Assembly (NCBI GenBank): GCA_002362735.1 | Contig: DEUU01000344.1 | Span: 1 to 6,365 of the forward strand | Length of the DNA stretch: 6,365 bases | DNA from: Dehalococcoidia bacterium UBA3254 | GTDB lineage: Bacteria; Chloroflexota; Dehalococcoidia; Dehalococcoidales; UBA3254 | Direction: 5' to 3' | Notes under the pieces: model-generated | Seen by the model: the letters and a program-made list of their open reading frames with translations, nothing else | The model's database searches: none | Told to the model about the DNA's origin: nothing | Position numbers and translations under genes: made by a program | In this document: piece after piece, positions 1-6,346 of the stretch | How positions within the stretch are numbered: position 1 is the first letter of the stretch | How the letters are laid out: each line of letters opens with the position of its first letter

Positions 1-1847
1 ATGGCAGCGGCAATTTTTCCGGGGATACGGAGGTCGGGTTGTATCAAGCAAATATTTCTGATGACGCCGAGTATAGCGATTCTTTCCAAGATCTTGATGA
101 TATAGAGGATAGAAATGAGATATTTTTTAAGCTGAACCAATTCTCTTCTGTTTATCAAGTCACCTCGTTTATGATGCCTGGCGACCAAACCATCAACTTC
201 AGCACAGGATGGAGCCAGGCCAGCAGAGCTTGCCGCAGTGATTCAAGTATGTATCTGCAAGAGTCAGATAGGTTTGCCACAAAAATTGACAAGAGCAGCA
301 AGATTATCCTGGAAGATGATGGTCTTGATGCCAAGATAAACTCGCAATTTGAAGGGACTTCCGATCTTTATTACACGTCCGGAGCCAGCAAATACAGGCA
401 GATGCTGAGCGGAGAATTCCAGAGCGAAAACGAAATTTCTTACGGCTCATCTATTTCTGCGACGGTGGGAACCGGATTTGCAATCATCGACAGGCAATTG
501 GCTGAAGAAGGAAATCAGAGGTCCTATGAACATGGAAGCGGAAGGATCGCATTAAAAGAAAAGATTGGAGCCGACGATATCGAGAAGGCTCTGGATCTGA
601 CCTACCAGCCCGTGCTAATACAGATAGCTCCGGGGAGATGGATAAACCAATCCCAGAAATGGAGTGAAGGTTTTGTCAATGAAAACTGCGATTCATTTTC
701 CATAAGAGAAAAATTGTCCAGTTTGAATAAATTAGAAAGAACCACAACGGCAGCCTACACTGGGAGCTTCAATTCCAAGCTTAGATTTTCCGGTATGGGG
801 GAATTCCGCATCAAGGACACCAACGCCACGATCTCTGAGCAATATTCGGGCAATTTCACTATGAACCGGAGCCTCTTCCTGAAAGGGACGCCCAGATTCA
901 ACAAGGCCCACATTTCCGTGTCAAAGGAATTGACCATCGATCCAGGAAATAGCGAAATAGCAATTTATAATATAACGGTTTTAAACGATGGCAATACCTT
1001 ACTTGATCCCATCTTTGTCATAGATACATTTCCCACAGGAACTACTTTCCTGGATTCGTCTATCGAACCAGTTGAATTAGAAACTAGATACGCTAATTGG
1101 TCAGTTGAGCGATTAGCCCCTGGGGACTCCACAAGTTTCGAGCTGGTGCTCGGTGTTTACAGAAAGATCGAAAAGCTGAGCAATCGGATCAAGGCCACTG
1201 GATTCTATATTGATGCATCGGGCCTGACAAAGAAAACTACATCAAGCTATAATTGGACTTTGCCATACGACGGAATGAGCAGCAGATTAGACTACAAAGA
1301 GATATCTCTATCCATGAAAGCTTTTCAAGATCCAGAAGATCCCCGCCTCATCAAATACAAAATGACAGTAGATAACCAGGCTGATTATGATATATCCGCA
1401 GACCTAATTGCTACAATTCCCCCGGAGGGAAGGTTCTCTGATTCGTCTCCCAGGTCAAAGAATATCTCAGAAGAAAATGTGTCCTGGAATTTTAGCTTAG
1501 ACGCTAGAAGAAAGAAGATATTCAACCTTGAAATCGAGTTGAATAGGTCCGGCATAATCAATTCCCGATCTTTATTATATGTCTCTGCCGCCGCCGGAGG
1601 GTCTCCTCAGATTATCCAGGCTGCTTCATCAATTTTGATCGCAGGAGATGATGACAAATCCATCGTCATCAGAACCATTGACGACTGGCTGCCGGGCGAT
1701 TTATTGAACGAAAATCCCAAAGGGATTTGTGGATCGGGGGCATGTCCCTGTCTGTTTCCCCTCGACCGGAAATACTCTAATCTAACATCAATCAAATATA
1801 TTTCTGATAATAACATGTACGGACCGGATTTGGGATGCATATGTTGA
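1..1847 (+). CDS. Large secreted/cell-surface protein with DUF11-like repeats and Cys-rich tail (5' partial)
   Basis: The frame is open to the left edge (first whole codon at nt 3, Gly-Ser-Gly-Asn), so the true start and any signal peptide lie outside. The TTG at 39 has no claim to be the start. About 614 residues are visible, numbered from nt 3. Residues 1-300 are Gly/Ser/Asp-rich, probably beta-rich, with GSG motifs at the start and near residue 178; I recognise no family there. Residues ~303-404 look like a DUF11 module: an N-[IV]-T-V-x-N-D-G-N stretch, a D-T-F-P-x-G-T-x-F motif and an L-A-P-G-[DE] turn. Residues ~435-545 form a second, more divergent copy. The tail has five Cys (576, 581, 583, 612, 614: CGSGACPC, then a terminal CIC) and no transmembrane anchor. 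About 15 N-x-S/T sequons suggest an extracellular glycoprotein. DUF11 modules are common in archaeal surface proteins and adhesins. The role is not determinable here; a structural envelope or adhesion function is inference. Confidence 0.88.
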   Translation, partial: GSGNFSGDTEVGLYQANISDDAEYSDSFQDLDDIEDRNEIFFKLNQFSSVYQVTSFMMPGDQTINFSTGWSQASRACRSDSSMYLQESDRFATKIDKSSKIILEDDGLDAKINSQFEGTSDLYYTSGASKYRQMLSGEFQSENEISYGSSISATVGTGFAIIDRQLAEEGNQRSYEHGSGRIALKEKIGADDIEKALDLTYQPVLIQIAPGRWINQSQKWSEGFVNENCDSFSIREKLSSLNKLERTTTAAYTGSFNSKLRFSGMGEFRIKDTNATISEQYSGNFTMNRSLFLKGTPRFNKAHISVSKELTIDPGNSEIAIYNITVLNDGNTLLDPIFVIDTFPTGTTFLDSSIEPVELETRYANWSVERLAPGDSTSFELVLGVYRKIEKLSNRIKATGFYIDASGLTKKTTSSYNWTLPYDGMSSRLDYKEISLSMKAFQDPEDPRLIKYKMTVDNQADYDISADLIATIPPEGRFSDSSPRSKNISEENVSWNFSLDARRKKIFNLEIELNRSGIINSRSLLYVSAAAGGSPQIIQAASSILIAGDDDKSIVIRTIDDWLPGDLLNENPKGICGSGACPCLFPLDRKYSNLTSIKYISDNNMYGPDLGCIC

Positions 1848-1855
1848 TCAAATGC

Positions 1856-4498
1856 CTAGCTCCTTCGGCGCCATAATGCAGCTAATGCAAGGCATCCAAG
1901 AGAGGCGAGCCATCCCATGGGTGCTGCAACGGGAGCTGCAGTTGCATTGCCGGCTGGATGAGTGCCAGAGCTGGAGGCATTTGTTTTGTCAGAAATCGTC
2001 TCGGAGAATTCTTCCGCAGCGCCCAGGTAGGTATCGGTCACATTAAAAAATCCGCCAAATACCTGGATTGCGCCCATAACATTCTCTACTTGAATCTGCA
2101 GCGCATATCTACCAGGCAATGCTGCCAGCCGAACTGCATGGGGCTCTAAAATCTCTAAGCTGCCCTGCAGGGTATGATTAAGGCCGTCCGGCAAAGGCGT
2201 TCCCTCTATTATTTCAAAAAATTGGACTTTGCTCACTCCGGGCACTATTTGAATGAATTTATTGCGGGCGGTCTCGTTGGCCATCATAGCATCAAAATTC
2301 ATACCGACATTCAATTTCCCGTATTCTTCGCGCGTTATGTAGTAAATCGATCCGCCATCAAAGATCGCGGCAATCCATCCGGAGGAATCAAACTTGATAC
2401 TAACCTGCACAGAAGGCGAAGTGTCATTGAGATAGAGCAATCCTCGCAAGGTGCTGCCGCCAGGGTCTAAAATAGAGCTGTTATCATCGCTGAGCTGTAA
2501 TGTGGTCGCGCTCCAATTCCAGGAAAACCTCCAGTGATCGCCCGTTCCCTGCGCGAGTTCGGTTATGTCTCTGGAGAAGACGGTTCTGTTTCTGAAATCC
2601 AGAATATCAGCTCTTACCATTTGAATCTCTGCCGCCCGGGCTATCATCGAAAAGTTTGCAGGTTCAAGAGGTGATGCATTGTTAGGTATTTCAATCTGGG
2701 AGAGCTTTGGCTTGGGAACAACATTGCTTAACGTATATAGATAATACCGAAGCTCATTGTCATCGGCTACGCGAATATTCATTCCTGGCAAAATAGCGAC
2801 GGTAGAGTCGCGATTGAGGGTTACGTTTTCATTGTTGACCATGGCGATTAGTCTGGGTTGAATGGAAACAATCTCCATTTTTCCGAAATCAAGGCCCTCC
2901 TCTATCGGTAGAATATACTGATCCGATATCTGGAAAATGCCGTCAATGACTGCAAAGCGCTCCGACTCGATTTCAAAAACATTATCCACGTGCGCCATTA
3001 TTATCGGCATATCCTTGACTTCATTAATATCCTTTTTGTAAACGTATGTGGTCTTTGATTTGACGACAGAGCTGTTCACTTGAATCCCATTCTTCAGAAG
3101 CCGCAGAAAGATGCTATCATTTCCCAAATCCCTGATCTGCATCTCATAGCCTTCCGCAAGTGTGTAATTTCCCAGTGCGAATACTCCTTTAAGCTGGCGA
3201 TCCATGAGCACTAATCCCAGGTATCCATTCTCCAATAGGCTCTTATTGGCTTTTATTCCATCCTGCGTGGTATCGTATCCAGCGAAAAACTGGTTGCCAA
3301 GAAAGCTGATAACAAAATAATTTCCCCAGCGATCAAATTCAAATTGCTTTGATTGAATAAACGAAGTATACTGAAATCCTTCTTGAATAGCGGTTTTATT
3401 TGCCACATCAATATTCAATTTTGTGGGGATAGATACGATTCTATTCTCGACTCTGTGGAGGATCATAGATTCAGAGCCCAGCACATTCTCAGAGTCAAAG
3501 TAAAATCCGCTAAAATTTTTAAAATCCCATTTTGCTGCGGCGTACGAATTATAGATGCCGAAATTAATTGGGATAAATGAACTGGAATTAAATTTAGGAC
3601 CCCGTACATCATGCAGGCCGTAATTGAAAATACCTCCCTCTGGATAATAAACTAAATCGGGAGAATCAAGTATGACAATTAGCAGATTGCCCGTAAGAGG
3701 AATTATCGAATCTCTGGTGAGTTGAAGTGCTTTATCATTTTGGAAGACAAGGCTGTCCTCATTGAGTGCTGTAAGCTTCATGTTGCCGAGCTTTCCTCCT
3801 TCAAAGAGCTTAAAACTCGGGATGTCACTGATCTGAAAAATCGCATCTATCTGGGCAAATCCTGAATTCGGACTTTTCATGGCATTGGCCAGATGAACCA
3901 TAATCACTGGAGTGTCATCTTTTTTGTAGACGAAGGTCCCTTCACTGCTTGCCACTGACGAATGTACAATTTTTCCATTCTTAAAAAGGACAAATAAGGT
4001 CGCATCATTCTTCCCGGAAATCTCTTTAACTCCAAGAACATAACCTTCTTGAAGAGTTAATGTGTTGTTATAATTCAGATTATGAATCTCATTTTCGTCA
4101 AGCAGCACTTTCCTCAGTTCTCCTTTTCCGAGAACGTCAATCTCTTCGGTAAATGAGCTATGCGGATAGCCGGCCAGGTAGAGCTGGCCAAGGAATGCTA
4201 CAGCGTTATAGTTCCCCCACCGTTTATATTCAAACTGCCTTGACCATGCTTGAGATGTATAGACGATCTTGCCCTTATCTGCTCTTCTTTCTTCGACATC
4301 GATGCTCAGTTGTTCTCTGCCCTGATCCGTGTCGAGATCATAGAAGAACCAGCCGAAATCATCTGCATGCCAAATTCCATCGCCGCCGCTGAACTGGCCT
4401 CGGACAAAGGTAGCTTCAACCGGATCTTGCGCTGAAGAGCCTAAATGGAGCAAGAGAATTAGCACCGATATTGCCACGCCCGATGCAACCCAGATCAT
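1856..4498 (-). CDS. S-layer family protein with tandem S-layer duplication domains and C-terminal anchor
   Basis: This is a secreted structural protein of the cell envelope, 880 aa from ATG 4498. Residues 1-23 form a signal peptide (hydrophobic core, cleavage likely after SSA). Two homologous S-layer domains (the Methanosarcina S-layer/DUF1608 type) follow at ~41-290 and ~320-590. Paired landmarks are FEYKRWGNY / FEFDRWGNY, FLGQLYLAGY / FLGNQFFAGY and IDAIFQISD / IDGIFQISD. Residues ~593-820 are beta-like and unrecognised, so the protein exceeds the roughly 670 aa of the two-domain Methanosarcina protein. The end has a Ser/Thr/Ala/Gly linker (832-858), a hydrophobic helix starting Pro-Met-Gly-Trp (860-863) and a terminal RRRS, a layout like archaeosortase-processed anchors. 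About 20 N-x-S/T sequons suggest N-glycosylation. An upstream in-frame ATG at 4528 would add ten residues. I prefer 4498 because it has a GGTGAT ribosome site at good spacing and gives a standard signal peptide. Confidence 0.93.
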   Translation of the reverse strand: MIWVASGVAISVLILLLHLGSSAQDPVEATFVRGQFSGGDGIWHADDFGWFFYDLDTDQGREQLSIDVEERRADKGKIVYTSQAWSRQFEYKRWGNYNAVAFLGQLYLAGYPHSSFTEEIDVLGKGELRKVLLDENEIHNLNYNNTLTLQEGYVLGVKEISGKNDATLFVLFKNGKIVHSSVASSEGTFVYKKDDTPVIMVHLANAMKSPNSGFAQIDAIFQISDIPSFKLFEGGKLGNMKLTALNEDSLVFQNDKALQLTRDSIIPLTGNLLIVILDSPDLVYYPEGGIFNYGLHDVRGPKFNSSSFIPINFGIYNSYAAAKWDFKNFSGFYFDSENVLGSESMILHRVENRIVSIPTKLNIDVANKTAIQEGFQYTSFIQSKQFEFDRWGNYFVISFLGNQFFAGYDTTQDGIKANKSLLENGYLGLVLMDRQLKGVFALGNYTLAEGYEMQIRDLGNDSIFLRLLKNGIQVNSSVVKSKTTYVYKKDINEVKDMPIIMAHVDNVFEIESERFAVIDGIFQISDQYILPIEEGLDFGKMEIVSIQPRLIAMVNNENVTLNRDSTVAILPGMNIRVADDNELRYYLYTLSNVVPKPKLSQIEIPNNASPLEPANFSMIARAAEIQMVRADILDFRNRTVFSRDITELAQGTGDHWRFSWNWSATTLQLSDDNSSILDPGGSTLRGLLYLNDTSPSVQVSIKFDSSGWIAAIFDGGSIYYITREEYGKLNVGMNFDAMMANETARNKFIQIVPGVSKVQFFEIIEGTPLPDGLNHTLQGSLEILEPHAVRLAALPGRYALQIQVENVMGAIQVFGGFFNVTDTYLGAAEEFSETISDKTNASSSGTHPAGNATAAPVAAPMGWLASLGCLALAALWRRRS

Positions 4499-4508
4499 CT
4501 TTATCTCT

Positions 4509-4514
4509 ATCACC
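4509..4514 (-). promoter_or_regulatory. Ribosome binding site of the S-layer gene (start-deciding)
   Basis: On the minus strand GGTGAT lies 10 nt before the ATG at 4498 and matches the anti-Shine-Dalgarno end of archaeal 16S rRNA. It falls inside the coding frame that would begin at 4528. The 4528 ATG has only AGGGA directly abutting it, with no usable spacing. This favours 4498 as the start. Confidence 0.6.
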
Positions 4515-4579
4515 AATTGCAAGACCATTCCCTGGTAAGATATGGCCTACTGAAGGTTAAGAAGAGTTGGATGTTGTTG

Positions 4580-4602
4580 ATTATAAAAGTTCCGATTATA
4601 AT
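4580..4602 (-). promoter_or_regulatory. TATA-box region of the S-layer gene promoter
   Basis: Read on the minus strand, CTTTTATAA (4589-4581) resembles an archaeal TATA box and is preceded by the purine-containing GGAAC where a BRE would sit. A second AT-rich candidate, AATTATAATC (4602-4593), lies just upstream. From the first box, transcription would begin about 25 nt downstream near 4560. That gives a leader of about 60 nt before the ATG at 4498. No other good box lies between here and the gene. Predicted from sequence only. Confidence 0.5.
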
Positions 4603-4611
4603 TGCGGTTTT

Positions 4612-4625
4612 GTGCTCCGTGCTCC
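4612..4625. repeat. Perfect tandem 7-bp repeat upstream of the S-layer TATA box
   Basis: GTGCTCC occurs twice with no gap (4612-4618 and 4619-4625; minus strand GGAGCAC twice). It lies about 23 bp upstream of the CTTTTATAA box, where archaeal activators often bind ahead of BRE/TATA. A regulator site is inference. The second copy overlaps the outer arm (4623-4629) of the nearby palindrome. Confidence 0.55.
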
Positions 4626-4646
4626 AAAATGGGTGGTGAATCAGTT

Positions 4647-4772
4647 ATAGGTTGGAATTTGGATCTACTAGAGACATCTACATTTCCGGATACGGATTAT
4701 CTCAGGATGGCCACAATTGAAGGATGCACACAGTATCGCTATCCGCAAGAGAGTCCGAAAACTCCAACCTAT
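4647..4772 (-). repeat. 126-bp imperfect palindrome (structured RNA or MITE-like remnant)
   Basis: The arms ATAGGTTGGAATTT (4647-4660) and AAACTCCAACCTAT (4759-4772) are inverted repeats matching at 13 of 14 positions. In a minus-strand RNA the odd pair becomes a G-U wobble, so the helix would be unbroken; in a plus-strand RNA it is an A-C mismatch. Pairing can continue inward: GGA(C)TCT with AGATCC, then CGGATA (4745-4740, minus) with TATCCG. Outside the arms, TCCAAAA (4623-4629) and TTTTGGA (4773-4779) are also complementary. No clear target-site duplication flanks the arms. It could be a structured RNA, a small non-autonomous element, or a region tied to the neighbouring IS; the sequence does not decide. 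Confidence 0.6.
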
Positions 4773-4816
4773 TTTTGGACCACGACCTGTTAAATGCAAA
4801 TCTATGTTTAAATATG

Positions 4817-4827
4817 AAAAAAAAAAA
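4817..4827 (-). terminator. T-tract terminator downstream of the transposase
   Basis: The minus strand carries 11 consecutive T, starting about 40 nt after the transposase stop codon. Archaeal RNA polymerase commonly terminates at such T tracts without a hairpin. This would limit read-through from the transposase towards the S-layer promoter. Confidence 0.55.
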
Positions 4828-4867
4828 TGGGCAGTGTAACGAATTGGTATGAAAATCACCTCATTGA

Positions 4868-6097
4868 CTAAGCAGGAACATTGATTATCGTATACCCGGA
4901 CCGCTCCAGTGCCCTTATCATTGACCCTTCCCTGGCTTTTGAGTTTCTCTTAAAAACAGCTTCAGCTCCTTCATCCACATAAGCCTCGCCGGTAGTTAGC
5001 ACTCTGTATATATCACATAAGATACGATGTCCTAGGGCAATTAGGGCCCTCTTCTTTCCACGTCGTTTGGCAATGCCATTATAAATAGCGCTATAGGCAG
5101 AGCCTTTGGTTCTAGAAGCGGCCCAAGCAACCTCTGTGAGTATGCCTTTGAGGAATCCATTACCTTTTCGAACCTTTTCGCTTTTCTTTACTCCAGCACT
5201 CTCATTATTTCCAGGACACATTCCAGCCCAGGAAGAGAGATGGGCCTCATCTGGGAACTGAGACATATTGGTTCCTATTTCAGCAATTATTGCGGCCGCA
5301 GAAGTCTTACTAATCCCTGGCAATGTCTGGATGAGGCTGTTCTCCTTTTGAAAAAGGACCATACGCCTCTGGATCTCTTCATCTAATTCCCGTATTTGCT
5401 CTAACTGAAAAGCTATGTTATCCAAGTGGAATCTGAGAAGGAACCGGTGGTGTTCAGTTACTCGACCATTGAGCGCTTCAACAAGCTGAGGGACTTTGCT
5501 CTTTAGTTTGCCGCGAGCCATCTCGGAGATTTCTTCCCTGGAAAGCTCATCTTTTTCCAATAGGGATTGTATCATCTTCATAGAGGATTTGCCGTCTATC
5601 TTAGAGACAACAGAACCTAGCTTGATATTGGCATCTTCCAGAACCTTCTGGAGACGGTTCTTCTCCGAGGTCATAATTTCAATATGCTTCCTTCGCGTCC
5701 TGTTTAGGTCCCTCAGTTCCCTGATTTCCCTAGGCGGGATAAAACTCTTTGGTATCAAACCGTTGCGCAGCAAGGTGGCAATCCACTGGCTGTCCTTGAC
5801 ATCGCTTTTCTTGCCGGGAACTTTCTTGAGATACTGAGGATTCGCCAGGACTATATCAAAGCAATCTTCAAGGATATTGAAGATAGGTTTCCAATACACT
5901 CCTGTGCTCTCCATCGCAACCGCTTCTACTTGATTCTTTACCAACCAATCTTTTAGTTTTAATAGATCTGATGTCATAGTGGAAAAAGTTCGAATCTCGA
6001 ACTTCGGAGGCTTATCCAATGATCCTTTAGCTATGCATGCCTTAATCATGGACTTATGAACATCCAGACCGCAGCAACTTTCCAATATCGGTTGCAT
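4868..6097 (-). CDS. IS110-family transposase (DEDD, bridge-RNA-type recombinase)
   Basis: This 409-aa recombinase moves the element through a circular intermediate; characterised IS110-group relatives are guided by a bridge RNA. The N-terminal RuvC-like domain (residues ~8-160) has all four acidic residues: D12 in GLDVHK, E63 in MESTG, D99 and D102 in KSDVKD. Residues ~130-255 are charged and helical, probably a coiled coil. The C-terminal Transposase_20 domain (~255-345) has LPGISKTSAAAIIAEIG, then WAGMCPGNNESAG, where S300 is at the likely catalytic serine, followed by a Lys/Arg/Gly-rich stretch. No frameshift or internal stop is seen, and the length fits IS110-type members. The ATG start is supported by AAGGAGG seven bases upstream. 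The gene is probably functional. Confidence 0.97.
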   Translation of the reverse strand: MQPILESCCGLDVHKSMIKACIAKGSLDKPPKFEIRTFSTMTSDLLKLKDWLVKNQVEAVAMESTGVYWKPIFNILEDCFDIVLANPQYLKKVPGKKSDVKDSQWIATLLRNGLIPKSFIPPREIRELRDLNRTRRKHIEIMTSEKNRLQKVLEDANIKLGSVVSKIDGKSSMKMIQSLLEKDELSREEISEMARGKLKSKVPQLVEALNGRVTEHHRFLLRFHLDNIAFQLEQIRELDEEIQRRMVLFQKENSLIQTLPGISKTSAAAIIAEIGTNMSQFPDEAHLSSWAGMCPGNNESAGVKKSEKVRKGNGFLKGILTEVAWAASRTKGSAYSAIYNGIAKRRGKKRALIALGHRILCDIYRVLTTGEAYVDEGAEAVFKRNSKAREGSMIRALERSGYTIINVPA

Positions 6098-6104
6098 ATT
6101 TATG

Positions 6105-6111
6105 CCTCCTT
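6105..6111 (-). promoter_or_regulatory. Strong ribosome binding site of the transposase
   Basis: On the minus strand AAGGAGG is followed by the 7-nt spacer CATAAAT and the ATG at 6097. It is a near-perfect Shine-Dalgarno and fixes the start. It lies about 20 nt after the 3' edge of the candidate structured leader RNA. Confidence 0.8.
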
Positions 6112-6130
6112 GCTATGAGTGAAGCAACTG

Positions 6131-6261
6131 CTGATGATCTAAATTTGGTACGCGTGCCACATTGAAGGGGCAACATTCATGGGTGCTAATTGTTGCCTGG
6201 TCAGTTTTTCTGACGGGGTTAATACGAACCGCCAATTTCGATCGACCAAATCACTCATCAA
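6131..6261 (-). ncRNA. Candidate bridge RNA / structured leader of the IS110 element
   Basis: By eye, the minus-strand RNA closes on itself. UUGAUGA (6261-6255) pairs with UCAUCAG (6137-6131, one G-U). After a 3/5-nt internal loop, AUUUGGU (6251-6245) pairs with ACCAAAU (6149-6143). Inside are two hairpins: GUCAG-A5-CUGAC (6214-6200) and GGCAACA/UGUUGCC (6197-6191 with 6175-6169) with a 15-nt loop. IS110-group elements encode the bridge RNA 5' of the transposase on the same strand, and its loops pair with target and donor DNA. Position and fold agree with that role, but I could not assign target- and donor-binding loops. It could instead be an mRNA leader controlling transposase expression. 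Confidence 0.45.
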
Positions 6262-6275
6262 TAAGAAGATTGAAC

Positions 6276-6288
6276 ATTATTAGATATA
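6276..6288 (-). promoter_or_regulatory. TATA-like box upstream of the IS110 leader RNA
   Basis: Minus-strand TATATCTAATAAT (6288-6276) is the best TATA-like sequence ahead of the transposase. The usual 25-nt spacing puts the transcript start near 6260, at the 5' edge of the predicted fold. A weaker alternative, AAATTTAGA (6145-6137), would give a short leader of about 20 nt that skips the structure. Confidence 0.4.
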
Positions 6289-6312
6289 CCTATTCATAGC
6301 CTCATTTTCATT

Positions 6313-6346
6313 CCCATAGGTGACCCCTTGGGTCATGGGGGTTTTT
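6313..6346 (+). terminator. Hairpin followed by a T tract, plus strand
   Basis: TGACCC (6321-6326) and GGGTCA (6330-6335) form a perfect 6-bp stem with loop CTT. It extends through CCCA (6313-6316) with TGGG (6336-6339) around a TAGG bulge, and is followed by GG and TTTTT (6342-6346). It looks like an intrinsic terminator on the plus strand, yet no plus-strand gene precedes it in the window. It may instead be a structural feature near the left end of the IS. Confidence 0.35.

Larger units (their letters stand above)
4529..4867. other. Non-coding region between the S-layer gene and the IS110 transposase
   Basis: These 339 bases hold no convincing gene. The two short open frames here (one on each strand, about 63 codons) have no ribosome site at a sensible distance, and both run through the palindrome. 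From left to right the region holds the S-layer leader and TATA box, a tandem 7-bp repeat, a long imperfect palindrome and the T tract downstream of the transposase. The remaining 40 bases up to the transposase stop codon probably include the end of the insertion sequence. Confidence 0.75.
4859..6306 (-). mobile_element. IS110-family insertion sequence (ends approximate)
   Basis: The element is defined by an intact IS110-family transposase plus a long 5' non-coding leader with RNA-like folds, which fits IS110-group organisation. Family members generally lack terminal inverted repeats and make no ordinary target duplication, so the ends cannot be read off. The coordinates are placed at a direct 7-bp match, AATGAGG (minus 6306-6300 and 4865-4859), giving about 1.45 kb, a normal IS110 length. 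That match could be chance, and the real left end could lie as far out as about 6345. The element sits upstream of, and in line with, the S-layer gene. Confidence 0.75.

Noticed and set aside
39..41. TTG at 39 as the start of the first gene
   Set aside because: The frame continues without a stop to the window edge with the same Gly/Ser-rich composition, so the gene starts outside.
1852..2470. Three plus-strand open frames opposite the S-layer gene's 3' part
   Set aside because: Antisense shadows of a clearly coding frame with family matches.
4647..4772. Palindrome as a CRISPR or tRNA-type feature
   Set aside because: Only one pair of inverted arms, no regularly spaced direct repeats and no tRNA consensus motifs.
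4602..4793. 63-codon plus-strand open frame between the S-layer gene and the IS
   Set aside because: No ribosome site, no recognisable protein features, and it spans the tandem repeat and most of the palindrome.
4668..4859. 63-codon minus-strand open frame just after the transposase (GTG start)
   Set aside because: It reads through the T11 tract and much of the palindrome; the GAGG before it abuts the start with no spacing, and the product looks random.
5496..5837. 113-codon plus-strand open frame opposite the transposase
   Set aside because: Shadow of the well-supported transposase frame; no ribosome site or family signature.
6146..6157. Near-palindrome around ACGCGT (6150-6155) as an operator
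   Set aside because: Short, with one mismatch, and already part of the predicted leader fold; no independent support.
4859..6306. AATGAGG repeats as a target-site duplication of the IS
   Set aside because: IS110 elements do not normally make such duplications and a 7-bp match in this space is not rare; used only as a rough boundary.
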